Position numbers and translations under genes: made by a program. From Xenorhabdus griffiniae (lineage in GTDB: Bacteria; Pseudomonadota; Gammaproteobacteria; Enterobacterales; Enterobacteriaceae), in NCBI RefSeq assembly GCF_037265215.1, contig NZ_CP147737.1, forward strand, positions 4,703,871 through 4,767,870: 64,000 bases of DNA, in the 5' to 3' direction. How positions within the stretch are numbered: position 1 is the stretch's first letter; each line of letters begins with the position of its first letter. Shown in pieces: positions 1 through 9,580 of this stretch. Under the pieces are notes generated by a model. It saw only the letters and a program-made list of their open reading frames with translations. It searched no databases and was not told the DNA's origin.

Positions 1-956
1 ACACCGACGAGACTGACAAGGCTGTTTTCAGAATAGACATAATTGCCGTTGCTGTTGTACTGTAGGACATCACCTCTAAATACATTACCATCGTCGTCTT
101 TTTCCGATATATCCCACAAAGAAGACCATGAACCGACATCAGACCAGCCAGCCGACAGAGGAATGACAACTGCATCCGTTGTTTTTTCCATCACTGCATA
201 ATCAATTGATTCACTTGGACAGGAGAGAAATGCTGACTTATCCACTCGAACAAAATCGAGGTCGGGATTGACAGTTCCTACAGCAGCTACACAAGCTGAA
301 TAAATATCGGGTCGGAACGTTTTAAGTTCTTGCAGAAAGCGACTGGCGCGAAACAGAAACATGCCACTGTTCCAGTAATATTCACCACTTTGTAAATACT
401 GTTCTGCGGTAACAATATCTGGTTTTTCAACGAATTGCTCTACTGTAAAGACACCCTTATATTCGGTCCCACGCTGAATATAGCCATATCCAGTTTCTGC
501 ATGGGTAGGAACTATGCCGAAAGTAACAAGTTTGCCTGCATCAGCATGGGGAATTGCCTGCTGTACTACCTGTGTAAAGGTTTTTTCATCTCGAATTACA
601 TGATCTGCCGCTAAGACTAATAACAGAGGATCTTCATCATTGTCTACGGTTTGAAGAGCGGTAAGTGCTGCTAAGGCAATTGCTGGCGCTGTATTACGTC
701 CTAATGGCTCGAGGATAATGTTGTGCCCTAATTTGCCTAGATGTCGTAGCTGTTCGGCGACTAAAAAACGATGTTCTTCGTTGCAAATAACTAAAGGCGA
801 TTCTGTCGATAGCTCATTCAAACGTTGCACAGTTGTCTGCAACATAGTGAATTCACCATCAAGTTTAAGAAATTGTTTTGGGTATAACTCGCGGGAAAGA
901 GGCCATAATCGACTGCCGGAACCACCAGCCATGATGACGGGAACAACTGAAGTCAT
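1..956 (-). CDS. manC: Mannose-1-phosphate guanylyltransferase, 3' end outside window
   Basis: Makes GDP-mannose from mannose-1-phosphate and GTP, the mannosyl donor for O-antigen synthesis in the cytoplasm. Translating the minus strand from the ATG at 956 gives an open frame to the window edge (about 318 residues of a protein usually near 470). The N-terminus shows the nucleotidyltransferase signature [12 protein letters not shown] followed by YPKQF. Further on come [10 protein letters not shown] and LLVLAADH, then [21 protein letters not shown] and SIDYAVMEK, all typical of ManC/CpsB. The phosphomannose isomerase-like C-terminus would lie beyond position 1. It is the most promoter-distal gene seen in the cluster, and manB may follow outside the window. 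The neighbouring GT4 enzyme is a plausible user of GDP-mannose. Confidence 0.93.
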   Translation of the reverse strand, partial: MTSVVPVIMAGGSGSRLWPLSRELYPKQFLKLDGEFTMLQTTVQRLNELSTESPLVICNEEHRFLVAEQLRHLGKLGHNIILEPLGRNTAPAIALAALTALQTVDNDEDPLLLVLAADHVIRDEKTFTQVVQQAIPHADAGKLVTFGIVPTHAETGYGYIQRGTEYKGVFTVEQFVEKPDIVTAEQYLQSGEYYWNSGMFLFRASRFLQELKTFRPDIYSACVAAVGTVNPDLDFVRVDKSAFLSCPSESIDYAVMEKTTDAVVIPLSAGWSDVGSWSSLWDISEKDDDGNVFRGDVLQYNSNGNYVYSENSLVSLVG

Positions 957-973
957 AAAAATATCTCAATTAA

Positions 974-2122
974 TTAATAATGAATTTGCTTTTTTGCCTG
1001 AAACTCCTGCCATTTATCTTCGACAAAGGAAGCAAATTCCCGAGCAAATCTTGCTTCTGAAAAGCGTTCGGCATTTTTTCGACAGAATTGAGGATGAAAC
1101 TGATTAATGTTACGCTCAAAATGTTCCACTGCTGAACAGAGTGATTCCACCCCCTGTTCTTCGAAAAATAATCCTGTTGGCTTATCATTTCCTAATGGCC
1201 GGACTGTTTCGAGAGCACCGCCTTTACCAAAAGCAATGACGGGGGTTCCACAGGCTTGTGCCTCAACAGGAGTGATACCAAAGTCTTCTTCAGCTGCGAA
1301 TACAAAAGCCTTGGCTCGTTGCATATGAGATTTAAGCTCTTCAAACGGCTGGTAACCTAGTAAAATAATATTGGAATGACCATCAGCCAGTGTAGAAATC
1401 CGTTTATATTCACTGCCATTACCTACCACAACCAGTTTTTTGTCCGGCATTTGAGTGAAGGCTTCAACGATCAGATCCATCTTTTTATAGGGCACCATGC
1501 GTGAAGCAGTGAAATAAAAATCTTCTTTTTGTTCAACACAAGGAAAATCATCTACGGCGACTGGTGGATAGATAACAGTCGCATCCCGGCCATAAACTTT
1601 TTTGATTCGTCTGGCGATAAAATGAGAGTTGGCAATAAAATAATCAACTCCATTAGCTGTGCGGTAATCCCATTGCCGTAATTTATGTAACAGCCATTTG
1701 GCGATCCAACCTTTGAAACCTTTATTTAACCCCGATTCTCTTAGGTATTGGTGTTGTAAATCCCATGCATAACGCATTGGAGAATGGACATAACTGATAT
1801 GTAATTGATCTGGGCCAGTTAACACACCTTTGGCAACTGCATGAGAGCTTGATATCACTATATCGGCATTACTAACATCAAATTGTTCTACAGCTAACGG
1901 CATTAGAGGTAAATATTTTTGGTAAAATTTATTCGCTTTTGGTAATTTTTGTATAAATGATGTAGTAGCTACTTTATTTTCCAAATTGACTCTTTGCTCG
2001 TCAGGCAAAAAATCGACTAAGGAAAATAAATTTGCGTGAGGATATAAACGCAATATACTTGCTGATACTTGTTCAGATCCTGCATAACTAACTAGCCACT
2101 CATGTATTAGTGATATTTTCAT
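974..2122 (-). CDS. GT4-family glycosyltransferase, probable mannosyltransferase
   Basis: A 382-residue GT-B fold glycosyltransferase acting in the cytoplasm on O-antigen repeat-unit assembly. The N-terminus MKISLIHEWL with the following AGSEQV is characteristic of a GT4 subgroup found in mannose-containing O-antigen and capsule clusters (WbaZ-like). The C-terminal donor-binding half contains ASRMVPYKKMD and the E-x7-E motif in EEDFGITPVEAQACGTP. The start ATG at 2122 gives the expected N-terminus. It lies 17 bp upstream of manC in the same direction, which favours GDP-mannose as donor; this is inference from context. Sugar specificity and linkage cannot be read from sequence. Confidence 0.85.
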   Translation of the reverse strand: MKISLIHEWLVSYAGSEQVSASILRLYPHANLFSLVDFLPDEQRVNLENKVATTSFIQKLPKANKFYQKYLPLMPLAVEQFDVSNADIVISSSHAVAKGVLTGPDQLHISYVHSPMRYAWDLQHQYLRESGLNKGFKGWIAKWLLHKLRQWDYRTANGVDYFIANSHFIARRIKKVYGRDATVIYPPVAVDDFPCVEQKEDFYFTASRMVPYKKMDLIVEAFTQMPDKKLVVVGNGSEYKRISTLADGHSNIILLGYQPFEELKSHMQRAKAFVFAAEEDFGITPVEAQACGTPVIAFGKGGALETVRPLGNDKPTGLFFEEQGVESLCSAVEHFERNINQFHPQFCRKNAERFSEARFAREFASFVEDKWQEFQAKKQIHY

Positions 2123-2306
2123 GTTAATATCTAAAAAAACCTCATTCTAGACAATGGGAAATAATAGTTTTGATTTTATTTTTAGCAGAAATGGATTAAG
2201 TTCATAGCGGTTTGATTCTTATGTATTTCATATTAACTCATGGAAGATGCTTTGTTATCTTCCACAATGTGAGTGTGAATAGTAAGAAAGTGAATTATAT
2301 ACGCAA

Positions 2307-2818
2307 TTAACTTGAAGATGCAGGTTTTAGGATCTGGAAATTATCAGTTAACCGGGTAATAAGCTCACTGGCTTTTTTGGCAACGTAACATGAAAAAAAT
2401 GATGAAGGGTTTCACGGAAGGTTTTGGCATCCGGAAAATAGACGTTATTTCGCACTTGTTCGTTCACGTATTTCCATAATCGCTCAATGGGATTGAGATT
2501 CGGGCTATAAGGCGGTAGATAGTGCAACTCAATATTTAACACTTCGGCAAAAAATTGAACGATTTCAGAACGGTGATAACCCGCACCATCCAGAACAAGG
2601 TGGATTTTTTGTGAAAGCGGGTAAGTTTTCCGAATTTCACCGAAAAACAGAACCACATTTTTCGCATTAATCGCCGGATATTCACGAATAATGGTGTCTT
2701 CAATTCGTTGTAAATTGAGTGCACCCATGATGTTAAGGCGGGGCGGCTGTCTGTGGTTTCGACACTTTGACATGCTCTCTTCCGCGCTTCATCCAGCCGT
2801 AAGTTAAGTTTCATCGTT
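2307..2818 (-). pseudogene. IS630-family transposase, 3' fragment
   Basis: Reads as the C-terminal half of an IS630 DDE transposase: RLNIMGALNLQRIED, LVLDGAGYHRSE, the LPPYSPNLNPIERLW block with the last catalytic acid, and HHFFHVTLP. It closely parallels the second copy at 7416-8457. One reading-frame break lies near 2765, where the protein enters the RLNIMGAL block, and another near 2370 truncates the end to KKPVSLLPG. Upstream of about 2818 the match stops at the KLTYGWMKRGREH block. No functional protein is expected. Confidence 0.8.
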
Positions 2819-3242
2819 TCGGTGGCCAAATACATGGGTAATGATTTGTTTTCTTTTGGTATCAAAGGATGCCAAAGCCAATGACGTTGTTTTTTGTTAC
2901 CGACGAAAGACCACTGTTCATCCAACTCGCAAATGAGCGTGACATCATTGTAAGCCTCCTGCCTTGATGTTACCTGATTTGGTGAGAGTTTTTTTAAAGT
3001 CCCCGCGTATAACCGCGTTGATGCCGATGCCCAAAACACGACCTGTATCCCTGACACCCGAACCATTCATCGCCATACCAATCACTTTTTCTTTCATGCT
3101 GGGTTTATGACCATTGTAACGATAGTGAAGTTGAAAGGTTTTCTGGCAGTCTTTGCAGTAATAGCGCGGAAAACCCGCTTTACCTGTTCCGTGCTTACGT
3201 ATTAGCACAGTATCGGCGAACCACTTCTATCGTGACAGTCAT
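2819..3242 (-). pseudogene. IS1-family InsA/InsB remnant
   Basis: InsA-like zinc-finger sequence is visible in FPRYYCKDCQKTFQL followed by the helix-turn-helix segment EKVIGMAMNGSGVRDTGRVLGIG. After it, in the next frame, comes the InsB start VTLICELDEQWSFVGNKKQRHWLW. That is the usual IS1 layout, in which InsB is reached by frameshifting. The first 15 codons are out of frame with the rest of InsA (a stop follows YCANT), and InsB is cut after roughly 40 residues where IS630 sequence begins. It is a dead remnant. Confidence 0.75.
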
Positions 3243-3315
3243 GATGCCCCCCTTTGAAAAGCGTAATAATATCAAATTAACACTTTGGAGTCATGACTTA
3301 AGATACAAGGATATT

Positions 3316-4461
3316 TTATTTATCGTAATTTTTATCTAACAATCCATCAATAAAAATTTTTAGATTATAAGCCAATAACTCACCAGAATAAAACTTTTCA
3401 AACTTTATTCTGGAATTGAAATCTGATTCACCTGATTCTTTAATTTTGGATAAAGTTAGTTTTATGTTTTTTATGAAATCATTTTTATTAACACAAGATA
3501 TTACAGCTTTGTTATCCACTATTTTTTCATAACCAATTAGAGAAAATGATGATGCAATAATTAGTTTATTATATGCAAGAGCCTCTGCAATTTTTACTTT
3601 CATACCAGCTCCAGTGAAAACTGGAGATAAAATAAAATCAACTGACTTATAGAAGTCAGGTATAGAATCAATAGAACCAATTACTTTAACGTTGTCTCGC
3701 TCAAATTTGTTCTTATAATTCTCAAATCCTCTTCCTACAATAATGAAATCAGCATCGTGTATTTCATTGGCAATATTATTAACAATATACTTTACTGCCT
3801 CTATGTTTGCGTAAAAAGCTGTTCCAATAAAACCGATTACAGGTTTTTCTCTCTTTGAATAAGACGTTGTTGGTGTGTTTTTTACACCAATAGATTCGCT
3901 TAATGAAATAGGTAGTAGATAGTCAGCAGATCTTCCATAAATTTCAAAGCATCTTTGAGAGTCACTTTCATGCAATGCTATTATAGCATCTGAATATTTT
4001 ACTGCTAGTTTTTCATTATAAATGGCTGATAAAAATGATGGAAGAAAATATATTTGACCTGATTTTAATCTGTTTATTTCAAAATCAAGTTCAATATTAT
4101 GGAAGAAACTAATGATTTTTATTGACGGAGAATGTTTCTTAATTAGTTTGGATAACCTTCCTAAATAGCTACTATCTAAATAAACAATAGTAGGATTTAT
4201 TTCTTTTATTATTTTTAATATTTTTTTTTCTGAATTATAATTCATTCGTCCTGAATATAACAGTAAGTTTGATAGAGCTGTTAAGAGCTTATTTTTATTA
4301 CCTTTGATATTGTAATCAACTTTATCGTTATGAGTACGATTGATATGAATACTATATACAAATTCATAATGTAGTTTTAGTTTATCAAGATTTGACCATG
4401 ATGCCACACTTCCGCCAAATGATGAATTATCCAGATATGGAGATATATAAATTATACGCAT
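3316..4461 (-). CDS. Glycosyltransferase, GT1/GT4 type
   Basis: A 381-residue GT-B glycosyltransferase for O-antigen assembly. The N-terminal acceptor domain starts MRIIYISPYLDNSSFGGS, where the Gly-rich loop is expected to bind the donor. The C-terminal domain has PVIGFIGTAFYANIEAVKYI and DFILSPVFTGAGMKVKIAEA, with GAGMK and the following EALA segment typical of the Glyco_trans_1_4 family. The gene is strikingly AT-rich, more so than the cpx genes, as O-antigen genes often are. It sits 15 bp after wzy in the same direction. Substrate is unknown. Confidence 0.8.
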   Translation of the reverse strand: MRIIYISPYLDNSSFGGSVASWSNLDKLKLHYEFVYSIHINRTHNDKVDYNIKGNKNKLLTALSNLLLYSGRMNYNSEKKILKIIKEINPTIVYLDSSYLGRLSKLIKKHSPSIKIISFFHNIELDFEINRLKSGQIYFLPSFLSAIYNEKLAVKYSDAIIALHESDSQRCFEIYGRSADYLLPISLSESIGVKNTPTTSYSKREKPVIGFIGTAFYANIEAVKYIVNNIANEIHDADFIIVGRGFENYKNKFERDNVKVIGSIDSIPDFYKSVDFILSPVFTGAGMKVKIAEALAYNKLIIASSFSLIGYEKIVDNKAVISCVNKNDFIKNIKLTLSKIKESGESDFNSRIKFEKFYSGELLAYNLKIFIDGLLDKNYDK

Positions 4462-4476
4462 ATTATTTTATATGAC

Positions 4477-5712
4477 TCATTCAATGTAAGCTTGATGACT
4501 AGTTTTGGTATTTGATTCGTTCTGGAAAAATAACGGCAGTAGCATAAGTATAGAAACTGACGTAAGATTAATCGAAAATGAAAGGAATAAAAATAGCATC
4601 AATATCATGTTATTAGATTCGTATTTTAGTTTTTTGTTTATTACCAGGTGACAAATTGTATATTGAATAATGGAGAAAATGATTAATGATGGTATTCCAA
4701 AACTATATGTTATAAGAGAGATGTAATCTTTTGGGACGAAATATAATGGATTTTTTATATACCCTATTAGTTCGTTTTTATATATCATTGGTATATTGCT
4801 TGTGTAATTTATGATAGTGTCTTTTATAGTTGAAACCGATAAAGCAGAGGAGAAACCAAATATATCTGAAGTGATATAGTGAAAACGTGTAAATATAAAG
4901 AAAAATCTGGAATAAAATGACTCCCTACTTGCTCCAGGAAGCAATTCAATAAATGTTGGATGTATATTGAAGATGGAAATTATCAAGGAACCCAAGATCG
5001 TAAATGGTAGATAAAATACAATAATTATTTTTAAAATTGGTGTTAAGATCTTTATGTTTTTCAGAATATTGAATGTGACTAATATTATTCCGGCAACTAA
5101 TGATATTTTTGATTTAGATAAATATATTAAAATTATAAAAATGCTTGTTATTATTATGTTTTTTCCGATGGTATTATAATTTTTACTGGAATAAATAATT
5201 GACAGCATAGTTACCAAATAACACCCAGCAAATGATGGTTCACTAAAAGTCAAAGTGAATCCACCATATGAATAAAATGGATATAAGTATCCGGATTCGG
5301 CGTTAATTAAATTAAAAATTGAATAATCAATATATATGAATTTGCAGTATAAATAAAAAACAAAGCAAGCAAATATATAAATCATGTTTATTTTTATGAA
5401 CTTATCTAATTTAAAACAGCCTCTGTTTTTATATGATATATATGCTAATGATATCCCTCCTAAAATTACAATTTCATTAACTGTGAAATTATATAGTTTA
5501 ACTGATGAAAATAGAAATGAAAATATAGATATAAAGACCACAATAGTAATAAATATTCTCAAGTAGTTTGAATTGTCTTTATATAATGAATTAATTAGTA
5601 TTAAAGTAAAAAATATTAATGTGACTAACAGATCATATGAGAAATCTAATTTGAAATGATATTTCAATGACCACTTCTCAAATAGTGAGAGGAAAAAAGC
5701 TGCGTAAAGCAC
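4477..5712 (-). CDS. wzy: O-antigen polymerase
   Basis: A 411-residue, very hydrophobic inner-membrane protein with roughly ten predicted membrane-spanning stretches (for example LLVTLIFFTLILINSLY near residue 30 and IIIVFYLPFTILGSLIISIF in the middle). It has a long loop around residues 240-310, as is usual for Wzy, which polymerises undecaprenyl-linked O units in the periplasm. Wzy proteins share little sequence, so the call rests on topology, length, low GC and its place between glycosyltransferases in a cluster that also has wzx. The segment NAESGYLYPFYSYGGFTLTF before a membrane stretch is similar in style to other Wzy proteins. Confidence 0.75.
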   Translation of the reverse strand: MLYAAFFLSLFEKWSLKYHFKLDFSYDLLVTLIFFTLILINSLYKDNSNYLRIFITIVVFISIFSFLFSSVKLYNFTVNEIVILGGISLAYISYKNRGCFKLDKFIKINMIYIFACFVFYLYCKFIYIDYSIFNLINAESGYLYPFYSYGGFTLTFSEPSFAGCYLVTMLSIIYSSKNYNTIGKNIIITSIFIILIYLSKSKISLVAGIILVTFNILKNIKILTPILKIIIVFYLPFTILGSLIISIFNIHPTFIELLPGASRESFYSRFFFIFTRFHYITSDIFGFSSALSVSTIKDTIINYTSNIPMIYKNELIGYIKNPLYFVPKDYISLITYSFGIPSLIIFSIIQYTICHLVINKKLKYESNNMILMLFLFLSFSINLTSVSILMLLPLFFQNESNTKTSHQAYIE

Positions 5713-5806
5713 TGTGAGTCCCCACGTGAAAAAGCAAATACTCCGATGTATTTACTCTATATGTATAGGAAAATGAATAATTTATATACTTTAAAATTAT
5801 GTAAGA

Positions 5807-6718
5807 TTACTGGAGGTTTTTTTGATGTTTCGGCATATTAAAAAAACCATCTATTATGCCGGCTAGCAGTCTTTTTCTTAATATGGGATTTTTAATGCGC
5901 GTGAAACATAATGGAAGAGTTAATATAAGATATAATAATGAAACAAAAAACATAGGTAGACTATAATTTTTACGAGTAAACCATATTTTATTTCTCGAAA
6001 TTTGATAAACACTAAATGGAGAAAGTTTGCCTCCAGTACTACTACTAACTTTATGACAGATTGTTACTTGGCCAAAGTAAAATAATTTTTTACCTTTAGA
6101 AGTTGCTCTCCATACAAAATCTGTATCATCATAATAAACAAAAAAACGTTCATCCATTAATCCTACATCACGGAATACTTGATTATTAATCAACATAAAG
6201 CAAGTGGGTGAATATTCTGTTTCTTCTATATGATCATATTGCCCATTGTCAATTTCATTTTCTCCACGATGGAAAGTAACTCCTTTATATTTAATGAATC
6301 CTCCTCCAGCACACCAAATCTTATGAGTATCATGATATAAAATCTTTGGTACTATTATATCGACATTATTTAGACAGGAATAGTTAACCATTGTAGAGAT
6401 AACATTATTACTTTTCCAGATAATATCATTATTTAGAAGTAATGTATAATGTGAGCCATTATCGAGAGAAAGTTGGATGCCTTGATTATTTGCTTTAGCT
6501 ATTCCTAAATTATTTTCATTCTTTATTAAGGTTGTTTTGTCAATTAGATTGAATTTATTAATAAGCAGTCTGGCTTCATCAATGGAATCATTGTTAGTGC
6601 TATTATCAATTATGTATAAATGATAATCAGTATAGTCCTGTTTGGCTAAACCGGAGAAGAAATCTGGTAGAACTTCTGAGCAGTTAAATAAAACTGTAAC
6701 TAGACTTACTTTATTCAT
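5807..6718 (-). CDS. GT2-family glycosyltransferase, rhamnosyltransferase-like
   Basis: A 303-residue GT-A enzyme of the WbbL/rhamnosyltransferase type, transferring a sugar to the growing lipid-linked O unit at the cytoplasmic membrane face. Visible motifs are VTVLFNCSEVLPDF at the N-terminus, IIDNSTNNDS, NLGIAKANNQG, the metal-binding LLNNDI (in place of DxD), and GLMDERFFVYYDDTDFVWR with the ED/DD acid pair. A hydrophobic segment near residues 255-275 may associate it with the membrane. Its start overlaps the end of the upstream acetyltransferase gene by 8 bp, indicating translational coupling. With rfbB/A/C nearby, dTDP-deoxyhexose is a likely donor. Confidence 0.82.
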   Translation of the reverse strand: MNKVSLVTVLFNCSEVLPDFFSGLAKQDYTDYHLYIIDNSTNNDSIDEARLLINKFNLIDKTTLIKNENNLGIAKANNQGIQLSLDNGSHYTLLLNNDIIWKSNNVISTMVNYSCLNNVDIIVPKILYHDTHKIWCAGGGFIKYKGVTFHRGENEIDNGQYDHIEETEYSPTCFMLINNQVFRDVGLMDERFFVYYDDTDFVWRATSKGKKLFYFGQVTICHKVSSSTGGKLSPFSVYQISRNKIWFTRKNYSLPMFFVSLLYLILTLPLCFTRIKNPILRKRLLAGIIDGFFNMPKHQKNLQ

Positions 6719-7337
6719 TTAGATAAACCTTTTTATCTTGTATATTAGTAAAGTTCGTAACTTTAATCCACATTTTATTTTTGTGACAATATTTTTTTAT
6801 GATTTTTGCAGGAGTTCCTGCGACAACACAATAATCGGGAATATTTTTTGTTACGACTGATTTGGCTCCAATGATACAATATTTTCCAATACTAACACCT
6901 GGATTGATATGAGAACCATAACCTATAAATGAATAATCTCCTATGGAAACCGGATAAAATGATGTAGATATTCTGTCGCCTATTTTGCGTGAGTCATCTA
7001 TATCTTCGTATGGATGAATAACATCTACTATAGAGCACCCACCAGTAATTGTAACATTGTTACCTATTTCAATTTTACAGCGACCAACTATATGCACATT
7101 TTGTTCAATATTAACATTATTACCTATTTTGATAACAATATCATTTTGAGGATCAACTACTTCTAATCTTATACCGTTTCGGATGAATACATTCTTTCCA
7201 ATAGATATAAATTTGTGATTGGAAATCATCATAGGAGATATTATCTTGCTATGATTGCCAAAAGAATTCATCAGGATTCTATATTTAAACTGTGAAAATA
7301 ATAAATAACATTTTGATATTATTTTATTTATTATCAT
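6711..7337 (-). CDS. Left-handed beta-helix O-acetyltransferase (WbbJ-like)
   Basis: A 208-residue hexapeptide-repeat acyltransferase, expected to acetylate an O-antigen sugar using acetyl-CoA. Imperfect hexapeptide repeats run from residue 45 to 160 (IGKNVFIRNG, IGNNVNIEQNVHIVG, IGNNVTITGGCSIV). The catalytic-type histidine lies in VIHPYED, and the C-terminal signature IGAKSVVTKNIPDYCVVAGT leads into PAKIIKKY. It is the gene directly upstream of the GT2 enzyme, overlapping it by 8 bp, and its promoter-proximal side is interrupted by two insertion sequences. Acetyl as the acyl group is inferred from the family. Confidence 0.85.
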   Translation of the reverse strand: MIINKIISKCYLLFSQFKYRILMNSFGNHSKIISPMMISNHKFISIGKNVFIRNGIRLEVVDPQNDIVIKIGNNVNIEQNVHIVGRCKIEIGNNVTITGGCSIVDVIHPYEDIDDSRKIGDRISTSFYPVSIGDYSFIGYGSHINPGVSIGKYCIIGAKSVVTKNIPDYCVVAGTPAKIIKKYCHKNKMWIKVTNFTNIQDKKVYLNE

Positions 7338-7410
7338 TTTGGTGTTCCGTTTTTCATTAACTTTATCATAAATATTTATTATTTTTCTGGATTTCTGGCA
7401 ATCTTATATA

Positions 7411-8512
7411 CGCAATTAACTTGAAGATGCGGGTTTTAAAATCTGGAAATTATCAGTCAGCCGGGTAATGAGTTCACTGGCTTTTTCTGGCAACGTGACA
7501 TGAAAAAAGTGATGAAGTGTTTCACTGAACGTCTTCGTATCCGGAAAATAGACACTGTTACGCACTTGCTCATTCATATACTTCCACAATCGCTCTATCG
7601 GATTGAGGTTTGGGCTGTAAGGCTGTAGGTAATGCAATTCAATATTCAGGACATACACAATATCTTTCACCAACTCTGCCCGGTGGTAACCTGCCCCATC
7701 CAGAATAATGTGGATTTTTTGCGAAAGTGGGTAAGTTTCCCGGAGCGCGCCGAAGAAATATGCGATGTTTTCGGCATTGATACTCGGATATTCACGGATC
7801 ACGGTGTCTTCAATTCGTTGTAAATTGAGTGCACCCATGATGTTGAGGCGGGGACGGCTGCCTGTGGTTTCGACCACTTTGACATGCTCTCTTCCGCGCT
7901 TCATCCAGTCGTAAGTTAATTTTGTGGGCTGGGTAGGATGATGGCATCAATAAACAAAATCGGCTCATGTTGGCCACATTCCGCTTTCAGCACGCTGTAG
8001 TCCTCAGTAAATTTAAATTGTTGCTGTTTATCCGCATCGAATTTATGAGGCGTTCCCATTGGCTTCTTGTAGCGGAACCCCTGACGGTGGAGCCATTTTG
8101 TCATCCCGGCCACGGTGAAAATCACCTGCCATCGTGCCTGGACATAGGCCACAATTTGTGCGGTAGTGTGCATCAAATTTGCCGTCAGATACTCAACTAA
8201 TTCTGCTGTTTGTTCGGCCGATAAACGGCTTTCAGAGTCGCCATTTTCCGGGGCGAGTTTTTTCTCAGAGAAGTAATCTTTCAGATGGCGGCTCACCGTG
8301 CTTTCATGGATCCGCAAAGCCTGCGCAATCATCTGGGCAATCCACCCCTCTGAGGTCAAAAGCACCGCCTTGATGCGGTCACTACTCGCCTATCGTGAGT
8401 CGTATCGTGCATCAATTCGAGGGCTTCTTTTTGGGCCACTGTCAGAGTAATTTTCATGGGTGCAATCTTGATCTGATAAGAATGAAAAATCAAGCATCTT
8501 CAATTAATTTTT
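7411..8512 (-). mobile_element. IS630-family insertion sequence, degenerate
   Basis: About 1.1 kb with imperfect terminal inverted repeats: the left end carries AATTAACTTGAAGATGC (about 7414-7430) and the right end, read inward on the other strand, AATTAATTGAAGATGC (about 8493-8508). A TA dinucleotide lies next to each end, the usual IS630/Tc1 target. It holds one transposase gene with at least two frame breaks. A partial second copy lies at 2300-2820 in the same orientation, so the two flank the block wzy to acetyltransferase (3316-7337). An IS5-family element starts 7 bp beyond its right end. Confidence 0.75.
7416..8457 (-). pseudogene. IS630-family transposase with frameshifts
   Basis: Starts at the ATG at 8457 (MKITLTVAQKEALELMHD), loses frame near 8390 and resumes at VLLTSEGWIAQMIAQALRI with the helix-turn-helix. 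It continues to ILFIDA near 7935, where a second frame change leads to the C-terminal frame KLTYDWMKRGREHVKV. The DDE residues are recognisable in FIDA, IILDGAGYHRAE and LQPYSPNLNPIERLW. The protein would be near 345 residues if intact. Two or more frame breaks make it inactive unless frameshifting is productive, which I do not expect. Confidence 0.8.
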
Positions 8513-8518
8513 AGATTA

Positions 8519-9397
8519 GGGCGTGTTGACGTTTACCGTTTATCATTTACTCAACCCACATGGATAGCCATATCATGACAAATGCCAGCGCCAACATGCT
8601 GGCATAATTTCGGGCTAATTTATCGTATCTTGTCGCAATAGCTCGAAAATGTTTTATTCTGGCAAACGCATTTTCGACCAAATGCCGATAACGGTATAAA
8701 ACATCATCAATATTCTTATCTGATTTTCGGCTGTTTTTTCGATAAGGAATCACTGTTTTCGAACCTCGTTTTTCAACGAATCTTCTGAACACGTTACTCT
8801 CGTAACCTTTATCCGCAATCACAAAATCGGATGTGGGTGAATGTGCAACTAAACTTTCCGCATGGACAATGTCATGTGTTTGGCCCCCTGACAGCTCAAA
8901 ATGCACGGGCAGCCCGTAACTGTCTACAGCCAAATGAATTTTTGTAGAACGCCCACCCCGACTCTTGCCAATGGCTTCATCTTCCGGTGATACGGCTCCT
9001 GAACTGTATTGATGAGCACGCACAATACTGCCATCAATGAATAACCACTCGGTATCCGTATTCTCAGATAACAATTTGAATAATAGCGCAAAAATCCCTT
9101 TTTTTGACCAGGTATTGAAACGCTTAAAAAGGGTATTCTATTTTCCGAATTCCTCGGGTAAATCCCGCCACGGACATCCCGTTCTCATTCGATAAAGTAT
9201 CCCTTCGAAAGTTAGGTAATGTTCTTCTTTGTAGTAAATGCATCCATGTTGTTGCATCAATACAGCTAGCGTATTCCATAAAGATTTTGATAACATTGTT
9301 CTTGGCATGATGAGCTGGAGTAATGGTTTTTTCGCGAAGACAATGATACCAGATCATCATTCTGTTCAAATTCCCCTCACAAAACGTCAACACGCCC
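8519..9397 (-). mobile_element. IS5-family (IS427-like) insertion sequence, complete ends
   Basis: An 879-bp element bounded by a perfect 16-bp inverted repeat GGGCGTGTTGACGTTT at 8519-8534 and its complement ending at 9397. It is flanked by TA on both sides (8517-8518 and 9398-9399), matching the TA target duplication of the IS427 group. One transposase frame of 253 residues fills it but has an internal amber codon. The intact ends mean it could still be moved by a transposase acting in trans. Confidence 0.87.
8547..9308 (-). pseudogene. IS5/IS427-group transposase with an internal amber codon
   Basis: One continuous frame from the ATG at 9308 encodes MPRTMLSKSLWNTLAVLMQQ, then YLTFEGILYRMRTGCPWRDLP, and ends with the DDE half: LFIDGSIVRAH, DFVIADKGYES and YRHLVENAFARIKHFRAIATRYDK. 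A TAG at 9138-9140 replaces codon 57. Relatives have GKWN at this point, so a TGG to TAG change is likely. Downstream of the stop, a 175-residue frame with its own ATG (9074) keeps all three acidic residues. Probably inactive. Confidence 0.85.
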
Positions 9398-9580
9398 TAG
9401 TAATGAGATACGGAATGAAAAATATTTCTTTCTTTTCTCATATTGATTTTAGATTTCTTATTATCAGAAACAATGAATGTTGCCTCATTATGAACGAAAG
9501 TATTATTGCTAATATGAACCTGCTTATATATAAAGAAAGTTTACCTTTAATGTTGTAATGTTATCTTGCTATGCCATAGC

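Larger units (their letters stand above)
2299..3290 (-). mobile_element. Chimeric insertion-sequence scar (IS1 5' part joined to IS630 3' part)
   Basis: Two unrelated insertion-sequence remnants are fused here in the same orientation. The 2300-2820 half matches the 3' half of the IS630-like copy at 7411-8512, including its terminal sequence at about 2301-2325. The 2820-3242 half encodes IS1-type InsA and the start of InsB. Neither half has a partner end, so the scar cannot move by itself. It separates the GT4 gene from the next glycosyltransferase of the O-antigen cluster and probably records a deletion between elements. Confidence 0.75.

Noticed and set aside
2536..3066. 176-residue minus-strand frame that could be read as a new protein
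   Set aside because: Composite of InsB start and out-of-frame IS630 sequence at a scar; not a gene.
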